Shown here piece by piece: positions 40,079-48,945 of a stretch of DNA of 64,000 nucleotides. Each line of letters starts with the position of its first letter. The first letter of the stretch is position 1. The stretch is from Xylophilus sp. GOD-11R (lineage in GTDB: Bacteria; Pseudomonadota; Gammaproteobacteria; Burkholderiales; Burkholderiaceae_C): positions 1,922,001 to 1,986,000 of the forward strand of contig NZ_CP137854.1 in the NCBI RefSeq assembly GCF_033546935.1, written 5' to 3'. The notes under the pieces were generated by a model. That model did no database searches and was not told the origin of the DNA. It worked only from the letters and a program-made list of their open reading frames with translations. The position numbers were made by a program, and so were the translations under genes.

Positions 40079-41587
40079 ATGACGACAGCGTCCATGAACC
40101 CGCCACGCGCCACCTCGCTCGACCCCTCTGACTGGTCGCAATTGCGCGCGCAGGGGCACCGCATGCTCGACGACATGTTCGACCACCTCGCCGGCCTGCG
40201 CGACCGGCCGGTGTGGCAGCCGATTCCCGAGACGGTGCGCGGCGCCTTCCGCGAGCCGATGCCCGCCGAGCCCACCACGGTGGCCGAGGCGCACGGCCGG
40301 TTCATGCGCGACGTGCTGCCGTACTCGGTCGGCAACACGCATCCCCGATTCATGGGCTGGGTGCACGGTGGCGGTACCGCCGAAGGCATGCTGGCCGAGA
40401 TGCTGGCGGCCGGGCTCAATGCCAACCTGGGTGGCCGCGACCAGATGCCGCTGGAGATGGAAAAGCAGGTGGTGCGCTGGATGGCCGACCTGTTCGGCTT
40501 TCCGGAAACCGCCGGTGGCCTGTTCGTCACGGGCTCGTCCATGGCCAACCTGGTCGGTCTGCTGGTAGCGCGCACCTCGGCGCTGGGCGGCCAGTCGCGC
40601 AAGACCGGCGTGGAGAACGCGGGCGGCGGCCGGCTGGTGGCCTACACCTCGCAGGCGGCGCATGGCTGCATCGCGCAGGCCATGTCGATCGCCGGCCTGG
40701 GCACCGATGCGCTGCGCCTGGTGCCGACCGATGCCGATCACCGCACGGACATCGTGCAGCTGCGCGCCATGGTCTGGCAGGACATGGCGGCCGGCCTGCG
40801 GCCCTTCCTCATCGCGGGCACCGCCGGCACGGTGGACGTGGGCGCGGTGGACGACCTGGACGCCATCGCCGACGTGGCCCGCACCTGCGGCGCCTGGTTC
40901 CATGTCGACGGCGCGTACGGTGCGCTCGGCATGCTCTCGCGCCAGGTCGCGCCGCGCCTGGCCGGCATCGAACGCGCCGATTCGCTGGCCCTGGATTTTC
41001 ACAAGTGGGGCCAGGTGCCCTACGACGCCGGCTTCATCCTGGTGCGCGACCAGGCCGACCAGCTGGCGGCCTTCGCCTCGCCGGCGGCCTACCTGTCGCG
41101 GCATCCGCGCGGACTGGCGGCGGGATCGCCCTGGCCCTGCGACCTGGGGCCGGATCTCTCCCGCGGTTTCCGCGCGCTCAAGACCTGGTTCACGCTCGTC
41201 ACCCACGGCACGAACCGCCTGGGCGCGGCCATCGACAACAGCTGCGACCTCGCCCGCCACCTGATGGCGCGGGTGCTGGCCGAGCCCGAGCTCGAGCTGA
41301 TGGCGCCGGTCGCGCTCAACATCGTGTGTTTTCGCCTGCGCGCCGCGCCGAGCCAGGACGCCGACGCGCTCAACACCGAGGTCGTCGCCGACCTGCACGA
41401 GTCCGGCATCGCCGTGCCTTCGTCCACCCGCATCCGCGGGCAGGTGGCGATCCGCGCCGCCATCGTCAACCACCGCACGGTGGCCGGCGACATCGATATG
41501 CTGGTCGACGCGGTGCTGGCCTGTGGCCGCCGCCGCCAGCGCATCCAGAACACCACTGTCCAACCCGTCCAGGAATTCGCCGCATGA
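40079..41587 (+). CDS. PLP-dependent group II (aromatic-L-amino-acid type) decarboxylase
   Basis: 502-residue fold-type I enzyme. PLP lysine K309 in LDFHKWGQVPYDAG, PLP-stacking His195 in QAAHGCIAQAM, ring-N Asp277 in FHVDGAYG, and TGSSMANLVGL phosphate loop. Probably decarboxylates an amino acid such as tyrosine, tryptophan, DOPA, glutamate or diaminobutyrate to the amine; the residues do not fix the substrate. Start at MTTASMNPPRA (a second ATG five codons later is possible). The stop overlaps the next ATG (ATGA), so the ATP-grasp protein is made with it. Confidence 0.88.
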   Translation: MTTASMNPPRATSLDPSDWSQLRAQGHRMLDDMFDHLAGLRDRPVWQPIPETVRGAFREPMPAEPTTVAEAHGRFMRDVLPYSVGNTHPRFMGWVHGGGTAEGMLAEMLAAGLNANLGGRDQMPLEMEKQVVRWMADLFGFPETAGGLFVTGSSMANLVGLLVARTSALGGQSRKTGVENAGGGRLVAYTSQAAHGCIAQAMSIAGLGTDALRLVPTDADHRTDIVQLRAMVWQDMAAGLRPFLIAGTAGTVDVGAVDDLDAIADVARTCGAWFHVDGAYGALGMLSRQVAPRLAGIERADSLALDFHKWGQVPYDAGFILVRDQADQLAAFASPAAYLSRHPRGLAAGSPWPCDLGPDLSRGFRALKTWFTLVTHGTNRLGAAIDNSCDLARHLMARVLAEPELELMAPVALNIVCFRLRAAPSQDADALNTEVVADLHESGIAVPSSTRIRGQVAIRAAIVNHRTVAGDIDMLVDAVLACGRRRQRIQNTTVQPVQEFAA

Positions 41588-42831
41588 GCCTGCTGCCGCA
41601 CGATACGTCCGCCCTTCCTGATTCCGACCCGACCGAGCCGGGCCAGCAACTGATCGGCCTGGCGCGGCTGATGACGCTGGCCTTCCACGGCGCCGACCTG
41701 CGCCCGGTGGCCTCCACGCTCATCGCCCGCGCCGAGCGCGACGCCACCGATGCCGCCGCGTTGATGGACCTGTCGACCGTGCTGTTCCTGCAGGGCCTGC
41801 CCGACCTCGCGCTGGCCACCCAGTCGCAGGCGCTCGGCATGGAGCGCCTGTATCGCTTGCAGCTGCCCGACTGCGCGCTGCCGCGCCTGCGCATGTTGGC
41901 CGTCATGGCGCCCGGCGACCTGATGACCAACACGCCGCTGTCCTTCCTGGTGGAAGACGGCCGCATCGCCCTCGACATGCTGTTCGTGCTGCCCGGTGAA
42001 GGCCTGCCCGAGTTGCTGCCGGAGCACGACGTGCTCTACATGGCGATCTCCGAATCCGACGCCACGCACGGCTTGCTGGAACGGCTGTCGTACGAGCTGC
42101 CGGCCGGCGCGGTGCTGAACCATCCGTCGCGCATTCTCGAGACCGCACGTGACCGCGCCTACGACGCGCTGCGCGGTGCGCCCGGCATCGCCATGCCGGC
42201 ATCGGCGCGCTCGGGCCGGCTGTCACTGCAGGCGGTGGGCGATGGGCGCCTGGCCATTGCCGAAATGCTGGAACACGGGCGGTTTCCGCTGATCGTGCGG
42301 CCGGTCGATTCGCACGCCGGACACGGTCTCGAGAAGGTGACCACGCCGGCCGAGCTGGTGGCCTACCTGGCGGGGCAGGGCGCCGACGAATACTTCGTCT
42401 CCAACTTCATCGACTACGCCCAGGCTGACGGCCTGTTTCGCAAGTACCGTGTGGTGCTGGTGGACGGCATGGCGTATGCGGCGCACATGGGGGTGTCGTC
42501 GCACTGGATGATTCATTACCTCAATGCCGGCATGACCGAATGCGCCGACAAGCGCGCCGAGGAAGCCGCCTTCATGCGCGACTTCGACACTGGCTTCGGC
42601 CTGCGCCACCGCGAGGCGCTGTCGGCCCTGGCCGGGCGCATCGGGCTCGACTACCTGGTGGTCGATTGCGGCGAAACACCCGAGGGCGACCTGCTGGTCT
42701 TCGAAGTGGACCCGGGCGCCGTGGTGCATCGCATGGATCCGCCGGAGGTGTTCAGCTACAAGCGCGCCTGCATGGACAAGCTGTACGCCGCCTTCGACAC
42801 GCTGGTGATGCGCGCGGGGCGTCCGGCCTGA
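41584..42831 (+). CDS. ATP-grasp ligase-like protein with N-terminal helical (TPR-like) domain
   Basis: 415 aa. Residues 20-100 are helical and TPR-like (IGLARLMTLAFHGADL...DAAALMDLSTVLFLQGLPDLALATQSQAL). Residues 110-230 form a pre-ATP-grasp region with NHPSRILETARDRAYDAL. Residues 235-410 look like an ATP-grasp fold (FPLIVRPVDSHAGHGLEKV for ATP binding, LVFEVDPGAVVHRMD as the metal-binding end). Family role: ATP-dependent ligation of a carboxylate to an amine, as in RimK and glutathione synthetase. Coupled to the decarboxylase by ATGA. Confidence 0.78.
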   Translation: MSLLPHDTSALPDSDPTEPGQQLIGLARLMTLAFHGADLRPVASTLIARAERDATDAAALMDLSTVLFLQGLPDLALATQSQALGMERLYRLQLPDCALPRLRMLAVMAPGDLMTNTPLSFLVEDGRIALDMLFVLPGEGLPELLPEHDVLYMAISESDATHGLLERLSYELPAGAVLNHPSRILETARDRAYDALRGAPGIAMPASARSGRLSLQAVGDGRLAIAEMLEHGRFPLIVRPVDSHAGHGLEKVTTPAELVAYLAGQGADEYFVSNFIDYAQADGLFRKYRVVLVDGMAYAAHMGVSSHWMIHYLNAGMTECADKRAEEAAFMRDFDTGFGLRHREALSALAGRIGLDYLVVDCGETPEGDLLVFEVDPGAVVHRMDPPEVFSYKRACMDKLYAAFDTLVMRAGRPA

Positions 42832-42911
42832 CTCGGCTGCTTACAACCACATCACGGGCGCGACACGCGCGACAGGCATGCTGGAAGCGTCCAAACAAAC
42901 GGAGCTTCTCC

Positions 42912-43295
42912 ATGCAAAGCAAAAAAATCGGCGCTGCTTTTCTCGCCTTCACGCTGGGCGTTTCCAGCCTGGCGTTTGCCCAGCCGCGCGAGGGTCGTGA
43001 CGACCACCGCGGCGGGCCGGAACAACAGCAGCGTGGCAACGGCCATGGACCCGATCGCGGCGGCCCGGGGCACGACCGCCATGCAGATGCGCGTGGCGCC
43101 GGCCCGGACCACCGCTTCCACCGTGGCGACCGCCTGCCCGCCGAATACCGCAGCCGCCAGTACGTGGTCGACGACTGGCGCGGTCATCGCCTTTCCGCGC
43201 CTCCACGCGGCTACCAGTGGGTGCAGGTCGGTGGCGACTACGTGCTGGCCGCCATCGCCACCGGCGTGATCGCTTCCCTGTTTCTCAACCAGTAA
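42912..43295 (+). CDS. RcnB-like periplasmic protein
   Basis: 127 aa with signal peptide (AAFLAFTLGVSSLAFAQ), a His/Asp/Gly/Arg-rich segment (about residues 25-72) and the RcnB domain (DRLPAEYRSRQYVVDDWRGHRLSAPPRGYQWVQVGGDYVLAAIATGVI). RcnB in E. coli tunes Ni/Co efflux; the His-rich stretch fits metal binding. ATG 8 bases after GGAG. Its stop overlaps the convergent gene by 11 bases. Confidence 0.82.
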   Translation: MQSKKIGAAFLAFTLGVSSLAFAQPREGRDDHRGGPEQQQRGNGHGPDRGGPGHDRHADARGAGPDHRFHRGDRLPAEYRSRQYVVDDWRGHRLSAPPRGYQWVQVGGDYVLAAIATGVIASLFLNQ

Positions 43296-44649
43296 AGGCT
43301 TCGGTCGGGCGCATGGCGCGCCCGAGCGGGTGGTGCAGCAGATCGATCAGCGCGTCGCGCTGCGCTGGCGTCAGCAGCTCGACATCGACCATCACATCGA
43401 GTGTTTCGCGCGCGATGCGCAAGGCGCTGGCGGCTCGCGCCGGGCTCGCGTCGCCGCGTGCCAGGTCGGGCGGCAGCAGGCGACTCGGGTCGCCGCTGGC
43501 CAGGCGCTCGGCCAGGTCGGCCGGGTCCAGCGCCGCTTCCATCACCGAGGCCATCACCTGCTGGCGCGCGCGGGATGGCGAGACGGTGTCGAAGCCGTTG
43601 CTCGGCACCGGGCGCCGCCCGATGTCGAGCGCCGCCTCCACTTGTAGATAGCGTTCGAGCCGGTCCGCCGCGCCGCGCAGGCGTCCGACGGTTCCGGCCG
43701 GCAAGGGTTGCGGCAGGCGAGCCAGGGCCTGGTCGATCTGGGGCTGGATGCGGCCTATGACGCCGGACTCGGCCTGGCGCGCCTCCGAGATGTGGCGCCG
43801 CAGACATTTGAGCAGGGCGGCCGCGAGCAGGCCTTCGGGCAGCGTCGAGATGGAGGGCATGCGCAGCAGCTGGCCGACGTTGCCCCGGAACGCCGCCATG
43901 CCGTGGGCGGCGGGCTCGGGTTCCTGGCGGTCCGGGCGCACCGGGCGTTGGCCGCCGGCCCTGCGCAGCAGCGACGCGGCTTTTCCATTCGACAGGGCGA
44001 GCTCAGCGGCGCCGGCGCCAATGGCCTGCTCCAGTCGGCTGGCCAGCTCCGGGCGTGCGCGTGCATCGATCTGATGGAGGCGGCCCAGCACCGCCAGCAG
44101 GTCGCGCATGCCGAGCCGGCCATCGGCCAGGTGCTGCTGCCAATCCCGACTGAGCAACATATAGCCCGCTTTTCCGATGGAAGCCGAAGCGGGCGGCAGG
44201 TCGATACCGGCCTGCTCCAGCCGGCGAGCGATCAGCCGGGCGATGTCGGCATTGGCATCCGGCGCCCGGGTGATGTCGGCGACCAGCTCGGGGAAATGGT
44301 GGAAAGCGCGCAGCGTCGGGCGCCACGGGTAGGGCTCGTCGAACTCGAGCTCCGGTTCCGGCTTGCCGATGAGCGGACGCAGCACCTGCTTGAACGTTTC
44401 GCCCAGTGTTTGACGGGGCGGGGTCGGCACGCCGCGTAGCCCGATGGATCCGGCAAACACCACCATGGCCTGGTGTTGAGGACTGCGATGCCGCAGCCCT
44501 TCGAGTACCGAGCCGGCGCCGGGCGCTGTTTCGTGGAGAAGTGGATCGTGGGCAACCGACGGGGTGGAGAAGGAGGAAGAGCGGCTGCCGGGCTCAGGCG
44601 TGGAGCCGGGCGGCGTAGGGCGGCGGTGATAAGAAACGAACATACGCAA
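43285..44649 (-). CDS. Hypothetical protein, 454 aa
   Basis: No family recognised. The first 60 residues are rich in Ser, Pro and Arg and look disordered. The rest is Leu/Ala/Arg-rich and mainly helical, with blocks PWRPTLRAFHHFPELVADI, MLLSRDWQQHLADGRLGMRDLLAVLGRL and AALLKCLRRHISEARQAESGVIGRI. No signal peptide or membrane segment. Follows a single-domain response regulator by 84 bases on the same strand, so a signalling role is possible. Effector-like secretion cannot be excluded from the N-terminus, but no secretion signal is visible. Confidence 0.6.
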   Translation of the reverse strand: MRMFVSYHRRPTPPGSTPEPGSRSSSFSTPSVAHDPLLHETAPGAGSVLEGLRHRSPQHQAMVVFAGSIGLRGVPTPPRQTLGETFKQVLRPLIGKPEPELEFDEPYPWRPTLRAFHHFPELVADITRAPDANADIARLIARRLEQAGIDLPPASASIGKAGYMLLSRDWQQHLADGRLGMRDLLAVLGRLHQIDARARPELASRLEQAIGAGAAELALSNGKAASLLRRAGGQRPVRPDRQEPEPAAHGMAAFRGNVGQLLRMPSISTLPEGLLAAALLKCLRRHISEARQAESGVIGRIQPQIDQALARLPQPLPAGTVGRLRGAADRLERYLQVEAALDIGRRPVPSNGFDTVSPSRARQQVMASVMEAALDPADLAERLASGDPSRLLPPDLARGDASPARAASALRIARETLDVMVDVELLTPAQRDALIDLLHHPLGRAMRPTEAFTG

Positions 44650-44733
44650 TCAGGTTGGGCGGCCACCAATCGGGCCGGACCGCGCGATGTTCCGGACTGT
44701 CGCACCCGCGGTCGCCCGCGTTTGCGAAACGCT

Positions 44734-45135
44734 TCACCCGCCAGGGAAGACGCGATCCGGTGTCAGGGCCAAGGCCTGGCAGAAGGCCACGAGCTCGGCG
44801 ATCTCGCTGGACTTGTCGAACACCGCGTCGGCGCGCGCATCCAGGCAGCGCTGCCGTACCTCGTCGCTCACCATGGCGCTCAACACCACCACGCGTTGCT
44901 CGGGTAGCCGGGTACCGCACCAGCTCAGCGCCGCGTAGCCGCTGCCTTCGCGCAGCTGCAGGTCGACGATGGCGAGGTCCCAGCCGCGGTCGTTGGAAGA
45001 CAGCCAGTGGGTCACGCTGCGCTCGTTGTCGCCCCAGCCGACGATCTCCATGCCCGGCACCTGCTGCTGCAGCAAGGCAGCCAGGGTGTCCCGGGCATCG
45101 GCGTCGTCTTCGATGAGGTAGGTGCGCAGGGTCAT
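44734..45135 (-). CDS. Single-domain response regulator (REC only)
   Basis: 133 aa. Phospho-acceptor D58 in DLAIVDLQL, acidic pair E9-D10/D11, and conserved Lys in VFDKSSEI. No output domain, so it probably works by protein contact like CheY or Spo0F, or as part of a phosphorelay. No kinase gene is adjacent on this side; tctE is the nearest but has its own partner. Ends 84 bases before the 454-aa unknown gene. Confidence 0.85.
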   Translation of the reverse strand: MTLRTYLIEDDADARDTLAALLQQQVPGMEIVGWGDNERSVTHWLSSNDRGWDLAIVDLQLREGSGYAALSWCGTRLPEQRVVVLSAMVSDEVRQRCLDARADAVFDKSSEIAELVAFCQALALTPDRVFPGG

Positions 45136-45196
45136 GGCTTGCTTTCTTGGTCTTGTTCGAGGCGTCGTGGCATCAGGAAATCCGGCTGGGGCGGGG

Positions 45197-45616
45197 TCAG
45201 TCGACCGAGGCGCTCCAGCGTTCGCCCCAGCCGCTGGCGCTGTGATCGATGGCGCGACGGTCGCGCTTGGTGGGTCGGCCCTGCATGCGCCCGGCGCCGG
45301 GCTCGGGTGCGAGTCGCTGGGATTCGACCCAGGCGGCGCGAGCGGCCAGGCTCTCAGGTGTTTCCTCGTAGAGCTTTTGCGCCACCGGCGCCGGTCCGCG
45401 CTGTGCGCTCAGGCCGAGCACGAGCACGGTTCGCGACAAGGCGCCTTGCCGGATGGCGATGGTGTCTCCGGGGCGAATGTCGCGAGAGGGTTTTGCTGCC
45501 GCGTCGTTGACCTGGATTCGGCCTTTGCCGATTTCTTCCACGGCCAGGGAGCGGGTCTTGAAAAATCGAGCGCTCCAAAGCCACTTGTCGAGGCGCAGCG
45601 TATCCGGTGGCGTCAT
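45197..45616 (-). CDS. hslR: S4-domain RNA-binding protein (heat shock protein 15)
   Basis: 139 aa. N-terminal S4 domain (LRLDKWLWSARFFKTRSLAVEEIGKGRIQVNDAAAKPSRDIRPGDTIAI), followed by the HslR-type tail with basic residues. HslR binds 50S subunits with stalled nascent chains and helps recycle them. Start at MTPPDTLRLDKW; the frame upstream overlaps tctE and is not conserved. Confidence 0.92.
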   Translation of the reverse strand: MTPPDTLRLDKWLWSARFFKTRSLAVEEIGKGRIQVNDAAAKPSRDIRPGDTIAIRQGALSRTVLVLGLSAQRGPAPVAQKLYEETPESLAARAAWVESQRLAPEPGAGRMQGRPTKRDRRAIDHSASGWGERWSASVD

Positions 45617-45650
45617 CCCTGCATTGTCACTTACATCCCGATTCGTACTG

Positions 45651-47087
45651 TCAGACGGACGCGCGCGCTGACATCGGCAGTCTGACCGTCGTGTCGAGGC
45701 CGGATACGCTGCCGTCGCTCGCCATTCGGTTGGGCAGCGCGATGCTTCCGCCGGCGCTGGCGACGATTTCGCGGCAGATCGCCAAGCCCAGGCCGGTGCC
45801 GCCCGATGCGCTGCCGGCGGAGAAGGGCTGGAACAGCCGACCGCGCAGCTCGTCGTCGATGCCGGGGCCGCTGTCGGCCACCACCAGTACGGCGTCATCG
45901 CCGTCCTGCGACACCCGCAGCTGCAGCGCGCCGCCCGGCGGCGTGTGGCGGATGGCGTTGTGCAGCAGGTTGCGCACCAGTTCGCGCTGCATCCAGCCCG
46001 GCGCGGCGACCGGCGCGGCGACGGTGGCGATGGAAAAGTCCAGGTCCTTGCCGGCAATCAGGGGCGACATGTCCAGGGCCAGCTCGCGCACGATGGCGCC
46101 GAGGTCGGTCGGGCCATCGCCTGCATCGACGTCGGGCTCGTGACGCGCCTGATCGACGCGTGCCAGCGACAGCATCTGCTGGGCCAGCGCCGTGGCGCGG
46201 TCGACCGTGCCGCCGATTTCCCGCAGCGCGTCGATCGGCGGCACGTCGCCCCGCAAGGCAGACTGCACCTGCACCTTGAGCACCGCCAGCGGGGTGCGCA
46301 ACTGGTGCGCGGCGTCGCGCATGAAGCGCTGCTGCTGGCCGAGCTGGTGGCGCAGGCGGCGCATGACCTGGTTGGTGGCGTCCACCACCGGCAGCAGCTC
46401 GCGCGGCGCGTCGCGCGCGGCCAGCGGTCGCAGGTCGGCCTCGGGGCGCTCGCGCAGCTCGTCACTGAGCCGGCGTATCGGCCGTGTCGCGCTCTGCACC
46501 ACCAGCACCACGACCAGCCCGATGACCGCCACCAGCGCGGCCTGGCCGGTGAGGGTGTCGACGAGCAGGTCGCGCGCCAGTCCGCGGCGCAGTTGCAGGG
46601 TTTCGGCCACTTGGATCACCGCGATGGCGTGGCCGGCGCTGCTGGCCACCGGCTGCAACAGCACCGCCACCCGCACCGCGTTGCCGCGGAATTCGTCGTC
46701 GTAGAAGTCGACCAGCGCGGCGTAGGGCGGCCGGTCGGGAATGTGGCCGTGCCACAGCGGCAGCTCGTCGTAGCCCGAGACCAGGCGGCCGTTCTGCTCG
46801 GAGACGCGGTAGAAGAGGCGGGTCTGGTTGTCGGCTTCGAAGATCTCCAGCGCCGAATACGGCACCGTGGCGCGCAGCCGGGCGGCGTCGTCCTTGCCAT
46901 CGACCTCGAGCTGCTCGCCGATCGACTTGGCCGAGGCCAGCAGGGTGCGGTCGTAGGCGGTGTTGGCCACGCGCAGCGCCTGCCGGTAGTGCGCGGCGGT
47001 GTTGAAGCCGATCAGCAGCACCACCGGCACCAGGATGCCCAGCAGCAGGCGGCGGCGCAGCGACATCGGGCGCCGCCGCGCGCTCAT
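45651..47087 (-). CDS. tctE: Sensor histidine kinase of the TctE type
   Basis: 478 aa: transmembrane helix at 10-30, periplasmic 2CSK_N-type sensor about 35-170, second helix 180-200, HAMP, HisKA with H261 (HQLRTPLAVL), HATPase with NAIRH, DSGPGID and GGTGLGLAIC blocks. Probably senses a tricarboxylate and phosphorylates TctD. The ATG overlaps the tctD stop (ATGA). Together they are divergent from tctCBA. Confidence 0.9.
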   Translation of the reverse strand: MSARRRPMSLRRRLLLGILVPVVLLIGFNTAAHYRQALRVANTAYDRTLLASAKSIGEQLEVDGKDDAARLRATVPYSALEIFEADNQTRLFYRVSEQNGRLVSGYDELPLWHGHIPDRPPYAALVDFYDDEFRGNAVRVAVLLQPVASSAGHAIAVIQVAETLQLRRGLARDLLVDTLTGQAALVAVIGLVVVLVVQSATRPIRRLSDELRERPEADLRPLAARDAPRELLPVVDATNQVMRRLRHQLGQQQRFMRDAAHQLRTPLAVLKVQVQSALRGDVPPIDALREIGGTVDRATALAQQMLSLARVDQARHEPDVDAGDGPTDLGAIVRELALDMSPLIAGKDLDFSIATVAAPVAAPGWMQRELVRNLLHNAIRHTPPGGALQLRVSQDGDDAVLVVADSGPGIDDELRGRLFQPFSAGSASGGTGLGLAICREIVASAGGSIALPNRMASDGSVSGLDTTVRLPMSARASV

Positions 47088-47782
47088 GCCGTCGCCTCCA
47101 CCTTCAGCAGATAGCCCAGGCCGCGCAGCGTGACCAGCGCGGTGCCCGTGCCGGCGAGCTTCTTGCGCAGCCGGTAGGCCACCACCTCGATCGCCTCGTA
47201 CTGCACCTCCGCCGCGCCGGGAAACACCAGCTCGAACAGCCGTTCCTTGGCCACCGCGCGGCCCGGTTGCTGGATGAGCGCCTGCAGCAGGGTGAGCTCG
47301 CGCGGCGCGAGTTCGAGCGGCTCGTCACGGCAGTAGATGGCGCCGCTGAACTTGTCGTAGCGCAATGCGCCGGCGTGGAGGACCCCGGGGTCGGCAGCCG
47401 CCGCGTTGGCGGGCGTGCCGGCAGGGCGGCGGCGGGCGATGGCGCGGATGCGCGCTTCGAGCTCGTCCAGGTCGAAGGGCTTGGGCAGGTAGTCGTCGGC
47501 ACCGGCGTTCAGGCCCATCACCCGGTCGCCTACGGTGGCGCGGGCGGTGAGCAGCAGTACCGGGGTCGTCAGGCCGCGCTTGCGGCCGCCGGCCAGGACT
47601 TCGAGGCCGTCGAGGCCGGGCAGGCTGAGGTCGAGCACCAGGATGTCGGGCGGCTCGGCCACCCAGGCGTCGAGGGCGCTGCGGCCATCGGCGAACTCGC
47701 GCACCTCGAAGCCCCGGCGCAACAGGGTGCGCGCCAGCGCGGCGCGCAGTCCGGGATCGTCTTCCACCAGCATCAATCGCAT
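47084..47782 (-). CDS. tctD: OmpR-family response regulator of the TctD type
   Basis: 232 aa: REC domain with phospho-acceptor D51 (ILVLDLSLPG), KPFD switch, and winged-helix output (LELAPRELTLLQALIQQPGRAVAKERLFELVFP...IEVVAYRLRKKL). Start set at MRLMLVEDD, the standard N-terminus; the frame continues further upstream without conservation. Divergent from tctC, the usual position for the regulator of a tricarboxylate transporter. Confidence 0.92.
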   Translation of the reverse strand: MRLMLVEDDPGLRAALARTLLRRGFEVREFADGRSALDAWVAEPPDILVLDLSLPGLDGLEVLAGGRKRGLTTPVLLLTARATVGDRVMGLNAGADDYLPKPFDLDELEARIRAIARRRPAGTPANAAAADPGVLHAGALRYDKFSGAIYCRDEPLELAPRELTLLQALIQQPGRAVAKERLFELVFPGAAEVQYEAIEVVAYRLRKKLAGTGTALVTLRGLGYLLKVEATA

Positions 47783-47909
47783 GGGCGCCGACTGTAGCCG
47801 GCCCGGCCCCCGCGGGCTTTCCCTAGTGCGGCGGACAGCCAAATGACAGGCGGCGGCAGCATCATCGCGCTCGTTGCAGAAGACCTATAGCCATCCGGAG
47901 ACAAACCCC
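47783..47909. promoter_or_regulatory. Divergent promoter region tctD / tctC
   Basis: 127 bases between the two starts. It must hold promoters for both transcripts and the TctD binding sites. No TctD box or clear -35/-10 pair could be assigned by eye. The tctC ribosome-binding site (GGAGA) is visible just before its ATG. Confidence 0.4.
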
Positions 47910-48869
47910 ATGCGCCGTGACGATTTCCTCAAGACCCTCGCCGTGTTCGCCGCCGCCGGCAGCCTGCCGCTGGCGGCCCGCGCGGCGAGCAACTTCAAGA
48001 TGATGATCCCGGCCAATCCGGGCGGCGGCTGGGACCTCACCGGCCGGGCCTTCGGCAAGGCGTTGCAGGAGGCCAAGGTGGCCGACACCGTGACCTACGA
48101 CAACAAGGGCGGCGCGGCCGGCGCGCTGGGCCTGGCGCAGTTCGTCAACGGCAGCAAGAACGATCCCAACGCGCTGATGGTGATGGGCGCGGTGATGCTC
48201 GGCGGCATCATCACCGGCAAGCCGCCGGTGAGCCTGGACAAGGCCACGCCCATCGCCCGCATCACCAGCGAATACAACGTTTTCGTGCTGCCCTCGAACT
48301 CGCCCTTCAAGACCATGCAGGACGTGATCGCCCAGCTCAAGAAGGATCCCGGCAGCGTGAAGTGGGGCGGCGGCTCGCGCGGCTCCACCGAGCACGTGGC
48401 CGCGGCCATGATCGCGCAGAAGGCCGGCGTCGATCCGTCCAAGATCAACTACGTGGCCTTCCGGGGCGGCGGCGAGGCCACGGCGGCCATTCTGGGCGGC
48501 AACGTGACCATCGGCGGCAGTGGCTACAGCGAGTTCGCCGAATACATCACGGCCGGCAAGATGCGGCCGGTGGCGGTGACCTCCGAGGCGCGCCTGCCGG
48601 GCGTGGACGCACCGACCCTCAAGGAGATCGGCATCGACGTGGTGATCGGCAACTGGCGCGGCCTGTACGGCGCGCCGGGCATCACGCCCGAGCAGCGCAA
48701 GGCGCTGACCGACGGCGTGCTGAAGGCGCTGGCGACGCCCGCCTGGAAGGACGCGCTGAAGAAGAACGACTGGACGCCGGCGGTGATCAGCGGCCCGGCG
48801 TTCGACAAGTTCGTCGACGACGAATTCGCCTCGCTGCGGGCGATCATGGCCAAGTCCGGCATGGTCTGA
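47910..48869 (+). CDS. tctC: Tripartite tricarboxylate transporter substrate-binding protein TctC
   Basis: Periplasmic solute receptor of the TTT family, 319 aa. Twin-Arg N-terminus with signal segment (MRRDDFLKTLAVFAAAGSLPLAARAA). Family blocks MMIPANPGGGWDLTGRAFGKAL, VTYDNKGGAAGALGLAQF, WGGGSRGSTEHVAAAMIA and GNWRGLYGAPGI. The start was chosen at MRRDD after GGAGACAAACCCC. Works with TctB and TctA. Confidence 0.92.
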   Translation: MRRDDFLKTLAVFAAAGSLPLAARAASNFKMMIPANPGGGWDLTGRAFGKALQEAKVADTVTYDNKGGAAGALGLAQFVNGSKNDPNALMVMGAVMLGGIITGKPPVSLDKATPIARITSEYNVFVLPSNSPFKTMQDVIAQLKKDPGSVKWGGGSRGSTEHVAAAMIAQKAGVDPSKINYVAFRGGGEATAAILGGNVTIGGSGYSEFAEYITAGKMRPVAVTSEARLPGVDAPTLKEIGIDVVIGNWRGLYGAPGITPEQRKALTDGVLKALATPAWKDALKKNDWTPAVISGPAFDKFVDDEFASLRAIMAKSGMV

Positions 48870-48945
48870 CGGCGCTCGTGCCGCGCCAGGGCTTGCTTGC
48901 GCCGGCGGCCGAAGAAGAACAACTCCAACGAAACCCACGCATTTC

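Noticed and set aside
40213..42831. Apparent 872-aa fusion of an Arg/Gly-rich region to the ATP-grasp protein
   Set aside because: The first part is only the decarboxylase gene read in a wrong frame. The ATP-grasp protein starts at its own ATG (41584) overlapping the decarboxylase stop.
42752..43206. Minus-strand frames opposite the RcnB-like gene
   Set aside because: They are shadows of its His/Gly/Arg-rich segment and have no ribosome-binding site.
44640..44740. Plant-inducible (PIP/hrp) box ahead of the 454-aa unknown gene
   Set aside because: No TTCG-N16-TTCG arrangement was found upstream, so type III secretion control is not supported.
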